From Clostridiales bacterium (lineage in GTDB: Bacteria; Bacillota; Clostridia; Caldicoprobacterales; DTU083): DNA of 6,351 bases. Positions 1-5,476 of the stretch are shown in pieces. The position numbers and the translations under genes were made by a program. The notes under the pieces are model-generated. The model did no database searches. It worked only from the letters and a program-made list of their open reading frames with translations, and was not told where the DNA came from. Location: assembly GCA_012512335.1 (NCBI GenBank), contig JAAZEK010000473.1:1-6351 (forward strand). Reading direction: 5' to 3'. Each line of letters opens with the position of its first letter. The first letter of the stretch is position 1.

Positions 1-144
1 AAGCCTTCTCTTGCCCCACTCGTCCACATTTTCTATCTGGCCACCCTCTTGCTGAATAAGGTTGCTAAACCTTTCTATCAACGCTTTGATGCCCTCTTCC
101 TCGACAGTAGGACGGATAATATAAATGGATTCGTATTTATTCAT
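1..144 (-). CDS. rpsF: Ribosomal protein bS6, N-terminal 48 residues (runs off left edge)
   Basis: bS6 is a protein of the 30S ribosomal subunit that pairs with bS18 on 16S rRNA in the platform. The reverse strand reads MNKYESIYIIRPTVEEEGIK at the start and VDEWGKRRL at the edge. This matches the family's first beta strand (YE..YI.RP), first helix and the W-GKR-L segment of the second strand. The full family length is about 95 residues, so roughly half is present. The ATG at 142-144 is preceded by AGGAGGTGAA (151-160), a near-perfect Shine-Dalgarno with 6 nt spacing, as expected for a highly expressed gene. It has its own promoter at 212-240. In Firmicutes rpsF is normally followed by ssb and rpsR, which would lie beyond the left edge; that part is inference. 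Identification rests on recognising the sequence pattern and is secure despite truncation. Confidence 0.95.
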   Translation of the reverse strand, partial: MNKYESIYIIRPTVEEEGIKALIERFSNLIQQEGGQIENVDEWGKRRL

Positions 145-171
145 GGCAAATTCACCTCCTTTTGGACTATG

Positions 172-192
172 GCCCTGCATGTCCTGCAGAGC
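172..192 (-). promoter_or_regulatory. Hairpin in the rpsF 5' leader
   Basis: On the minus strand GCTCTGCA pairs with TGCAGGGC (8 bp, one G-U) around a 5-nt loop GGACA. It lies between the predicted transcription start near 205 and the Shine-Dalgarno at 151-160. No U-run follows, so it is not a terminator. rpsF leaders in many bacteria carry an S6:S18-binding autoregulatory RNA with a conserved CCG. I do not see that CCG in this loop, so assignment to that motif is not supported. It may be a different leader element or may only affect mRNA structure. Confidence 0.4.
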
Positions 193-211
193 AAGGATGT
201 TACAATAGATG

Positions 212-240
212 ATTATATCACCTTTAGGATTCTCGCGCAA
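212..240 (-). promoter_or_regulatory. Sigma-A-type promoter of rpsF
   Basis: Reading the minus strand, a consensus -10 TATAAT (212-217) carries a TG extension one base upstream (TGA-TATAAT). It lies 17 bp from a -35-like TTGCGC (235-240). The predicted start near 205 gives a leader of about 60 nt before the rpsF ATG. Spacing and consensus quality are good. The -35 matches TTGACA only in its first half. Confidence 0.75.
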
Positions 241-261
241 GAGCTAATTTTACATTTTACG

Positions 262-277
262 GAATGTACGAATGTAC
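262..277. repeat. Tandem 8-bp direct repeat (GAATGTAC x2)
   Basis: GAATGTAC occurs twice with no gap (262-269 and 270-277), just past the NYN gene's stop codon and 21 bp upstream of the -35 box of the rpsF promoter. An overlapping 6-bp inverted repeat (TACATT/AATGTA, 251-268) has no U-run on either side, so it is not a terminator. The repeat could be a regulator site for rpsF or chance. Confidence 0.5.
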
Positions 278-281
278 AGGA

Positions 282-1262
282 TTACAGGATCTTGATCAGC
301 ATGGTTCGAGCTTCGTTAAACTCAATAGACACCATCTTTTCCCGCTCCAACCTCTTTAGCATATCGCTGAACTTCCTAAATCCCACCTGACGTTCATCAA
401 AATCAGGGTATTCCTTCTGTAGCTCAGATTTGATTATACTGGGGTTGACCCGATCAAAACCATTCCTTTTTAGCTTATCTAGATGATTTTGCATAACATT
501 CATCCAATTGCTCTTGTTTATTTCTTCAGTTACAACCTTGTTGTCCACCTTCATCTTTACCTTAAGAGAGTTGGTGTCTCCAAACACCTTAATAGAATTG
601 TATTTATTCTCTAAGGTATTTAGCAGCTTCCCGAAAGAGGTATAGCCATAGCTTTTTTCGCTAAAATCCGGTCGTAAACGAAGCAAGGTCTTTTTTAATT
701 CACTGACGAACATGGTCCCCTCAGTGTCAGATTGATCGCTAATGATTTTTCCCAGCACTTCCATCAAGTCTTCCGGTTCGCCAGTAGCATCATCCCCATT
801 GGTCGGTTGTTTCCCAGAATCCGTTGTCACTGTTTCCAAGAAAATAAACTCATTACAGGCTTTAATAAAAATGTTGGAAGCAACTTCCGAACGGGAAATT
901 CCCAGCACATATTTGCCCATAGATTTAAGCTTACCCACCAGAGGGGTATAATCGCTGTCACCTGATACAATGCAAAAACAATCAATGTTTTCATTAGTAT
1001 AAGCTACATCAAGTGCATCAATGACCAACTGAATATCTAGGTTGTTTTTTTGATTAACACCATAGCGAAGGGACGGCACAACGTTAAAGGTGTTGGATAA
1101 AAGGACTTCCTTTAAGGCAGAGAAGGATTCCTGATAGCCATAGACCTTACCTATTAGAATGTCTCCTCTGATCTTCACCTTCTCAATGACCCGATTTAAG
1201 GTGATAGCTTTACCACCAGTGTTTTCCAGGTCTATAAATATTGCATAATTCTGTTTTTCCAT
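282..1262 (-). CDS. NYN-domain protein with two LOTUS/OST-HTH-like domains (candidate ribonuclease)
   Basis: The 326-residue product has a PIN-like NYN (LabA/DUF88) domain at about residues 1-145. It includes FIDLEN with Asp11 and Asn14, Asp76 and Asp82 in the NLDIQLVIDALD stretch, and SGDSDYTPLV with Asp102 and Asp104. These acidic residues form the metal-binding site of NYN nucleases. After a polar linker (about 146-163), two winged-helix segments resemble LOTUS/OST-HTH domains: about 165-238 (RPDFSEKSYGYTSFGKLL) and about 250-326 (YPDFDERQVGFRKFSDML). LOTUS domains bind RNA, so an RNA-targeted endonuclease is the likely role; the target is unknown. I chose ATG 1262 because GGAG (1269-1272) sits 6 nt upstream. 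A TTG at 1274 is in frame but overlaps that GGAG. The gene follows the M29 peptidase by 21 bp, so the two are probably co-transcribed. It looks cytoplasmic, with no signal peptide or membrane segment. Confidence 0.9.
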   Translation of the reverse strand: MEKQNYAIFIDLENTGGKAITLNRVIEKVKIRGDILIGKVYGYQESFSALKEVLLSNTFNVVPSLRYGVNQKNNLDIQLVIDALDVAYTNENIDCFCIVSGDSDYTPLVGKLKSMGKYVLGISRSEVASNIFIKACNEFIFLETVTTDSGKQPTNGDDATGEPEDLMEVLGKIISDQSDTEGTMFVSELKKTLLRLRPDFSEKSYGYTSFGKLLNTLENKYNSIKVFGDTNSLKVKMKVDNKVVTEEINKSNWMNVMQNHLDKLKRNGFDRVNPSIIKSELQKEYPDFDERQVGFRKFSDMLKRLEREKMVSIEFNEARTMLIKIL

Positions 1263-1268
1263 AAATAA

Positions 1269-1272
1269 CTCC
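1269..1272 (-). promoter_or_regulatory. Ribosome binding site that sets the NYN gene start
   Basis: TTTGGAG on the minus strand places GGAG 6 nt before the ATG at 1260-1262. The in-frame TTG at 1272-1274 overlaps this GGAG and has no comparable site of its own, so the shorter 326-residue product is preferred over one four residues longer. Confidence 0.7.
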
Positions 1273-1283
1273 AAACTTTAATT

Positions 1284-2399
1284 TTACTTTAGATTCTCAG
1301 GGTTGAGAGAATCTAATTCCGGCAGAACAAAGATTCCATCTTTGCGGACCAGCACTTCATCAAAATACATTTCTCCACCACCATATTCAGGGGTTTGAAT
1401 GTTAACCAAATCCCAGTGAACAGCAGATTTGTTGCCGTTGTCACATTCTTCGTAGCAGCTACCTGGCGTAAAGTGGAAAGAGCCTGCTATCTTCTCATCA
1501 AAGAGAATATCATTCATAGCTTTTGTGATATAGGGATTTACACCAATAGCAAATTCACCAACATATCTAGCTCCCTCGTCTGTGTCAAACACCTGATTGA
1601 CTTTTACATTATCATTGGCTTCAGCCTGAACGATCTTCCCATCCTTGAAGGTAAGAGAAACATTCTGATAGGTGAAACCATTGTACTCAGATGAAGTATT
1701 ATAGGTGATGACACCGTTTACAGAGTTCTTAACTGGTGCAGTAAAGACTTCGCCATCAGGTATGTTCATTTTACCATCACATTTGATGGCTGGCATACCC
1801 TTAATGGAAAATGTCAAATCAGTTCCCTTACCAGTGATGCGAACCTTATCAGTACGGTTCATCAGTTCTACCAATGGATCCATAGCTTTAGACATCTTAG
1901 AATAATCCAGGTTGCATACATGAAAATAATGGTCTTCAAAGGCCTCAGTGCTCATCCCTGCCAACTGAGCCATTGATGGAGAAGGATATCTCAGGACTAC
2001 CCATTTAGTTTTAGGAACCCGAATCTTTCCATGAACCTCTTGCCAGAAGTGCTTCATATATAGCTCCATCTTATCAGCAGGAACATCTGACATTTCAGAA
2101 GCATTCCGTCCAGATCGTACACCGATGTAGGCATCTGCATCAGACATACGAGCAGCTTCATATTTGGCCATTAGCTCCATTTGCTCCACTGTGCATTCTG
2201 TATAAAGAACACGGTTGATCTCATTGTCTTTCAAGGAAACCAAAGGAATAGCCCCTGCTTTATAGGCCTCCCTTATTAGTTCCTTAATTAAAGGTGGCTC
2301 TAGTCCAATGTTCTCTATAAAGACCTTTTCTCCTTTTTTCAGTTCACAGGAATAATTGATTAGATTATGTGCCAGCGTTTTAATTCTTGGGTCCGTCAT
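1284..2399 (-). CDS. M29-family metallo-aminopeptidase (AmpS/PepS-type)
   Basis: The 371-residue product is a full-length member of peptidase family M29, cytosolic dimetal aminopeptidases that release N-terminal residues from peptides. Known members include AmpS and PepS; family length is about 370-415. The metal-site residues of the family are all visible in order: Glu217 in NIPDGEVFTAP, Glu282 in ARYVGEFAIG, His309 in GSFHF, Tyr316 in GSCYEE, and His328 and Asp330 in SAVHWDLV. The N-terminal half (residues 1-180) is the less conserved Rossmann-like part. Start ATG 2399 has GGGAGGA (2406-2412) upstream at good spacing, and a promoter lies at 2446-2475. The NYN gene begins 21 bp after its stop, suggesting a two-gene transcript. 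Many M29 proteins are annotated generically as leucyl aminopeptidases; the substrate preference cannot be read from sequence. Confidence 0.94.
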   Translation of the reverse strand: MTDPRIKTLAHNLINYSCELKKGEKVFIENIGLEPPLIKELIREAYKAGAIPLVSLKDNEINRVLYTECTVEQMELMAKYEAARMSDADAYIGVRSGRNASEMSDVPADKMELYMKHFWQEVHGKIRVPKTKWVVLRYPSPSMAQLAGMSTEAFEDHYFHVCNLDYSKMSKAMDPLVELMNRTDKVRITGKGTDLTFSIKGMPAIKCDGKMNIPDGEVFTAPVKNSVNGVITYNTSSEYNGFTYQNVSLTFKDGKIVQAEANDNVKVNQVFDTDEGARYVGEFAIGVNPYITKAMNDILFDEKIAGSFHFTPGSCYEECDNGNKSAVHWDLVNIQTPEYGGGEMYFDEVLVRKDGIFVLPELDSLNPENLK

Positions 2400-2445
2400 A
2401 ACATGTCCTCCCTTGCTTTGTTACCCTTATTGTTCTGCTCTTATC

Positions 2446-2475
2446 AGTATATCCCAAATCCAAGAGGATTGTCCA
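2446..2475 (-). promoter_or_regulatory. Promoter of the M29 peptidase-NYN operon
   Basis: The minus strand has -35 TGGACA (2470-2475), an 18-bp spacer and -10 TATACT (2446-2451), each 5 of 6 to consensus. A-rich sequence immediately upstream (about 2478-2502) could act as an UP element. The spacer holds a short inverted repeat, AATCC-TCTT-GGATT, that could be an operator or chance. The predicted leader is about 40 nt. Confidence 0.65.
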
Positions 2476-2717
2476 TTAATACTTGAAAATTTTGAATTTT
2501 AGATCCGCTACGCGTTACTGTTCACTGAAAAGTAAAATAATAAATATATTCCAGTCGCTGTTGCAATCACGAATCATTACAATTTATGAAAATACTTTTT
2601 TGTTTTTTAGATTTATTTTCATATTTTTTAATCTTTTTTGTATATTTATTTGGATTTTTAACTTATTTAAGTTATTTTTGCATAAATTATTGAAATATAT
2701 ACCAAATTAGGCTGATT
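2476..2717. other. AT-rich intergenic stretch without a recognisable gene
   Basis: This stretch has no supported coding sequence. GC is about 12% over 2581-2700, with many T-tracts and A-tracts. A plus-strand frame across 2483-2710 stays open but encodes a low-complexity Phe/Ile/Leu-rich string without a Shine-Dalgarno, so I do not call it a gene. The left end overlaps the region upstream of the M29 promoter. The right end leads into a degraded coding remnant. The composition fits decayed sequence or intrinsically curved DNA. Confidence 0.6.
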
Positions 2718-2912
2718 ATGTATGATGATAGATTGGAGCTAGAAAACCCAGGAGGTTTATACGGCAGAATAACTATAGATGATTTAGGCAAGACATCTGC
2801 TGATACAAGAAATCCCTATACTTATGTTTCTCCTTTGATAGAAGAAGGCAAAATTGAATTGACTATGCCAGAAAAACCAAGGAGCAAATTCCAAAAATAC
2901 TACTCAAAGTGA
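2718..2912 (+). pseudogene. Remnant of an AlbA_2/Schlafen-type or GHKL-type ATP-binding protein, internally deleted
   Basis: A 64-codon frame joins two pieces that normally lie far apart in proteins of about 400-500 residues. The first piece, YDDRLELENPGGLYG followed by ITIDDLGKTSADTRNP, matches the segment after the ATP-binding core of the 'putative DNA-binding/ATP-binding' (AlbA_2, AAA_4, HATPase_c_4) proteins, where (Y/F)DDRLEI.(N/S)PGGL and a trailing RNP are hallmarks. The second piece, SPLIEEGKIELTMPEKPRSKFQKYYSK, resembles the C-terminal winged-helix end of these proteins (LIE.G.I..T.P.KP.S..QKY). The junction falls near YTYV at about residues 34-38. The frame is open only from 2694, with no Shine-Dalgarno before the ATG. 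Codons just upstream read IRLI, which also fits the family. I infer a dead gene with its N-terminal part lost and a central deletion. An alternative is a short expressed protein, which I consider unlikely. Confidence 0.65.
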
Positions 2913-2949
2913 CCTGCTCCCATAACCGAAAATATTGGTACTATAACTC

Positions 2950-2981
2950 AGGAGCCCGGTATGAGAATATACTGGGCTCTT
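2950..2981. terminator. Strong hairpin between convergent units, probable bidirectional terminator
   Basis: GAGCCCGGTAT (2952-2962) pairs with ATACTGGGCTC (2969-2979) as an 11-bp stem with one G-T, around a 6-nt loop, extendable by two pairs at the base. On the plus strand it is followed by TTCTAATTTATT, a broken U-tract. On the minus strand it lies 7 bp past the transporter's stop codon, but the downstream side (CTGAGTTATAG) is not U-rich. It most likely ends transcription of the minus-strand transporter and blocks readthrough from the opposite side. Confidence 0.65.
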
Positions 2982-2986
2982 CTAAT

Positions 2987-3967
2987 TTATTCGGCTGTAA
3001 CAGTTTGCTCCTGTACATCTTCCCCTTTACTTACCCATATGTTCCCAATTACTGAATCAGTAATAAGCTGAACTATATGGTTAAACACAAACAGGATAGG
3101 TGCCAAGGTATATGATGAGAAATAATTATTCCAGATTAAAATGGAGGATGTCATGGTTTTTTCTGCGCTACAAAAAACTAGAGCTGGCACGTCCTCTCTC
3201 TTTAGCTTCATAAGCCTTGCATAAATGTATCCTATGAAAGCCACCACCATATGAAGAACAAAGGCAAAAACAACTACTAGTAAAACTGTACCATAATTGC
3301 CCGCCATTTGAGGAGCTGCTGTAGATGCGCCGATCATAACAAACATCAACACCACCAAATTAGCAGCAGGTTTACGTATCTTATTGATGTATTTCATCTG
3401 ATTTTTGAATACATACTTTACTATTTGAGCGATAATAATCGGAACTATGACTACCATAACCAAATTAAGTATCATTTCCATTGTGTCAAATGTAATGTTA
3501 CCTTCCATGGAAAATACACCGTTAAGTATTAAAGGGCTTATAAAAACAGAAAGAAAGTTATTCAGCACTGTTATGATGATTGCAAGAGGTACATTACCAC
3601 CAGCGGCCATAGTCAGAATAATGGCTGAGGAAACCGTACTTGCCTGGGTGGATAATATCATAATTCCTACAAACATATCTTCATTTCCCGGGAATAGTAG
3701 CTTACTAAAAAAGTAAGCTAAGATAGGAAATATGATAAAGGTAATAACAGATGAAAATGCTATGGTTTTATATTCTTTTAAGCTACTTTTAATGTTTTCA
3801 AAAGAAAGAGCTAGACCAGACACAAACATTGCCAGGAAGGTTAGAACAGAGCTCATACCAATTTCCTTTACAAACTGGCCAGGCTGGGGAAAAATTATCG
3901 ATAATACCAAAATGCATATTATGATAAAGGTAAATGTATATTTCGAGGCGGGTTTATTGGATTTCAA
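2987..3967 (-). CDS. SLC10A7-like (bile acid:sodium symporter family) membrane transporter
   Basis: The 326-residue protein is strongly hydrophobic, with about nine to ten predicted membrane segments: roughly residues 11-27, 37-55, 68-92, 98-121, 125-150, 164-186, 202-217, 226-250, 261-280 and 287-310. The STQASTVSSAI/LTMAAGGN stretch at 106-125 and FCSAEKTMTSS at 265-275 resemble the two conserved crossover regions of the SBF/BASS superfamily, especially the SLC10A7/YfeH-like branch (SBF-like CPA transporters). It should sit in the cytoplasmic membrane and probably moves an organic anion or small solute with Na+; the substrate is unknown, and bile acid specificity should not be assumed. The first codon is TTG at 3967. 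A TAG stop directly precedes it in frame, so no longer start exists, and the Shine-Dalgarno is poor. The next Met is residue 38, too late for a complete first helix. Its promoter at 4011-4040 gives a leader of about 37 nt, supporting this start. Confidence 0.85.
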   Translation of the reverse strand: MKSNKPASKYTFTFIIICILVLSIIFPQPGQFVKEIGMSSVLTFLAMFVSGLALSFENIKSSLKEYKTIAFSSVITFIIFPILAYFFSKLLFPGNEDMFVGIMILSTQASTVSSAIILTMAAGGNVPLAIIITVLNNFLSVFISPLILNGVFSMEGNITFDTMEMILNLVMVVIVPIIIAQIVKYVFKNQMKYINKIRKPAANLVVLMFVMIGASTAAPQMAGNYGTVLLVVVFAFVLHMVVAFIGYIYARLMKLKREDVPALVFCSAEKTMTSSILIWNNYFSSYTLAPILFVFNHIVQLITDSVIGNIWVSKGEDVQEQTVTAE

Positions 3968-4010
3968 CTAATATCATCAACTTTCTTTTGTAATCTGTAG
4001 ACATGCAGAT

Positions 4011-4040
4011 ATAATACCATACATCTCGTATACATATCAA
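4011..4040 (-). promoter_or_regulatory. Promoter of the SLC10A7-like transporter
   Basis: On the minus strand, -35 TTGATA (4035-4040), an 18-bp spacer and -10 TATTAT (4011-4016) with a TG extension (TGG-TATTAT). It lies between the terminator of the upstream oxidoreductase gene and the TTG start at 3967, so the transporter appears to be its own transcription unit. Confidence 0.65.
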
Positions 4041-4072
4041 TTTAAAATAATAAAGTAATTTAGCAATATTAG

Positions 4073-4105
4073 AAAAATGGCCCTCTAAGTCTACAATAGA
4101 GAGCC
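4073..4105 (-). terminator. Intrinsic terminator of the nitronate monooxygenase-like gene
   Basis: On the minus strand GGCTCTCTA (4097-4105) pairs with TAGAGGGCC (4079-4087) as a 9-bp stem with one G-U, around a 9-nt loop, followed by ATTTTTCTAAT. It starts about 21 nt after the stop codon at 4127. The stem-plus-U-tract form is classical and separates this gene from the transporter. Confidence 0.88.
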
Positions 4106-4126
4106 AAGCTATATTCCTATAATCTT

Positions 4127-5245
4127 TTAGGCTAATCCCTTTATATCCTGAGGTTGATTCAGCAACCATTCCGTTCTATACTCCTCCAGAATACTGCTGA
4201 TCAATTCATTCATTGGTATCACCTTTTCTGCACGATGGGCATTTTCCCCAGCAAAGGCAAAACCGTGCTTCATCAAACCTTTTCTTGCATTCATCAATGC
4301 AAGTGCGATGCAATAGGGGCTTTCCGTTCCTTTGCATGTGGTGATACAGTGATAAGGACAGCCAAACGGATGCTTTTTCCCCTCACTCACATCCCGTACA
4401 AACTGGTTTTCAATGGCTCTACCAGGCATTCCCACAGGACTTTGTATGATCCGTATATCTTCTTTTTTACTATTTATATAGGCATTTTTAAACTCCTCCG
4501 AGGCATCGCACTCTTCTGTTGTTACAAAGCGAGTTGCCATCTGTACACCAGAGGCACCTAACTCCATGATTTTATAAATATCTTCTCCTGTATAAATTCC
4601 TCCTGCCGCTATGACAGGAATCTTCTTCTGATGTGTCTCTTCGATAGGACGAATGGCTGCCAGCACATCTTTCAGCAGATTTTCCAATGAAAAACGCTTA
4701 TCTTCCAGCTGTTCCAATTTGAACCCAAGGTGCCCACCGGCTTTAGGTCCTTCCACTACAAAGGCATCTGGTACATATTGAAACTTGTCAATCCACTTTT
4801 TTGCAATTAGTGCTGCCGCCCTACCAGAGGACACAATGGGTACCAGCTTTGTTTTGTGGGACTCTTCCAGGTACTGAGGTAGATTAAGAGGAAGCCCTGC
4901 TCCTGCAAATATTATATCAATTTTCTCTTTCAAGGATGTCTTTACCATATCTGAAAAATTGGATAAAGCCACCATAATATTGACACCGATGATGCCTTTG
5001 GTCATTTGTCTTGCTTTTTGAATCTCATTACTAAGTGCCCTGATGTTAGCTTCTAAATAGTTTTTTGACAGGTCCGGTTCCAGCATACCAGCACAAGCGG
5101 TGGAAATAACCCCAATACCACCATGGTTAGCAACGGCAGACGCTAGACCTGCCATGGAAATCCCTACACCCATGCCACCTTGAATGATGGGTAATTTGGC
5201 AATCAGATTACCAATTTTTAGACTTTTTATCATGTCAATGCTCAT
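4127..5245 (-). CDS. FMN-dependent nitronate monooxygenase-like oxidoreductase with C-terminal Cys cluster
   Basis: The 372-residue TIM-barrel flavoprotein belongs to the nitronate monooxygenase (2-nitropropane dioxygenase)/FabK-like family. Visible family motifs are PIIQGGMGVGIS (residues 19-30, FMN contact), GVNIMV (87-92), GAGLP (115-119), EGPKAGGHLG (165-174) with the His172 typical of the active site, AAGGIYTG (213-220, phosphate binding) and QMATRF (235-240). A cluster, Cys296-x3-Cys300-x3-Cys304-x7-Cys312 (CPYHCITTCKGTESPYC), follows the barrel core. The spacing could bind a metal or Fe-S cluster, but that is inference. Reported reactions in this family include oxidation of alkyl nitronates and, for FabK, enoyl-ACP reduction. 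No fatty-acid synthesis genes are adjacent, so FabK function is not supported by context. ATG 5245 is preceded by GGAGG (5251-5255) at 5 nt, and a terminator follows the gene. It is divergent from the NAT gene. Cytoplasmic. Confidence 0.9.
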   Translation of the reverse strand: MSIDMIKSLKIGNLIAKLPIIQGGMGVGISMAGLASAVANHGGIGVISTACAGMLEPDLSKNYLEANIRALSNEIQKARQMTKGIIGVNIMVALSNFSDMVKTSLKEKIDIIFAGAGLPLNLPQYLEESHKTKLVPIVSSGRAAALIAKKWIDKFQYVPDAFVVEGPKAGGHLGFKLEQLEDKRFSLENLLKDVLAAIRPIEETHQKKIPVIAAGGIYTGEDIYKIMELGASGVQMATRFVTTEECDASEEFKNAYINSKKEDIRIIQSPVGMPGRAIENQFVRDVSEGKKHPFGCPYHCITTCKGTESPYCIALALMNARKGLMKHGFAFAGENAHRAEKVIPMNELISSILEEYRTEWLLNQPQDIKGLA

Positions 5246-5310
5246 TTATACCTCCAAGTTTGCACTAGCTTATTCAACCAGCGCCAATTAGATTTTTGTC
5301 AATTGCTACT

Positions 5311-5339
5311 ATTATACCACGCCATGCAATAATTAGCAT
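5311..5339 (-). promoter_or_regulatory. Extended -10 promoter of the oxidoreductase with overlapping inverted repeat
   Basis: A perfect TATAAT (5311-5316, minus strand) has a TG extension (TGG-TATAAT). No TTGACA-like box occurs at the right distance. Instead the -35 position (about 5334-5339, ATGCTA) is one arm of an interrupted inverted repeat, ATGC...GCAT, spanning 5324-5339. A weak -35 replaced by a dyad is a common layout for activator-dependent promoters, but the repeat is short and may be chance. The leader would be about 60 nt. Confidence 0.55.
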
Positions 5340-5396
5340 TAGTTTTTATGACCAGATACTATAACCAGCCAACATTGTGAAACAAGATAAGAACTC

Positions 5397-5425
5397 TTGA
5401 TTTCTTTGCATATTTCAAGTAGACT
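5397..5425 (+). promoter_or_regulatory. Possible weak promoter for the NAT gene
   Basis: TTGATT (5397-5402), a 17-bp spacer and TAGACT (5420-5425) are each 4 of 6 to consensus. Other candidates nearby, such as TATAAC at 5360-5365 or TAATAT at 5446-5451, lack a suitable -35. A promoter must exist in this 231-bp divergent gap, but its exact place is not clear from sequence. Confidence 0.3.
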
Positions 5426-5461
5426 TTTTGTAGGTAAAAAGACGCTAATATACACAATTTT

Positions 5462-5468
5462 GGAGGGG
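5462..5468 (+). promoter_or_regulatory. Ribosome binding site supporting the TTG start of the NAT gene
   Basis: GGAGGGG lies 8 nt before TTG 5477-5479. No ATG or GTG in frame is nearby, and the next in-frame Met is residue 99, past the catalytic Cys77. This site therefore fixes the TTG start. Confidence 0.8.
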
Positions 5469-5476
5469 CTGATATT

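Noticed and set aside
172..192. Known S6:S18-binding leader motif
   Set aside because: The hairpin is present, but the conserved CCG of that motif is not seen in the loop.
251..268. Hairpin TACATT/AATGTA after the NYN gene as a terminator
   Set aside because: The stem is short and AT-rich, and no U-run follows on either strand; readthrough into rpsF seems possible.
2483..2710. Plus-strand frame of 75 codons in the AT-rich stretch
   Set aside because: It encodes low-complexity Phe/Ile/Leu-rich sequence, lacks a ribosome binding site, and is explained by AT-rich DNA with few stops.
3954..4169. Minus-strand frame of 71 codons between the transporter and the oxidoreductase
   Set aside because: It overlaps the end of the oxidoreductase gene, its terminator and the transporter promoter, and resembles no family I know.
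4154..4561. Plus-strand frame of 135 codons inside the oxidoreductase gene
   Set aside because: It is antisense to a well-supported conserved coding region, has no recognisable domain, and its Cys/His-rich look is a by-product of the opposite strand.
4127..5245. Assignment of the flavoprotein as FabK enoyl-ACP reductase
   Set aside because: Its length (372 versus about 310-320 for FabK), the extra Cys segment and the lack of fatty-acid synthesis neighbours favour the broader nitronate monooxygenase-like group.
5424..5441. Inverted repeat CTTTTT/AAAAAG before the NAT gene as an operator or terminator
   Set aside because: The arms are simple A and T runs with almost no GC, likely by chance in AT-rich DNA.
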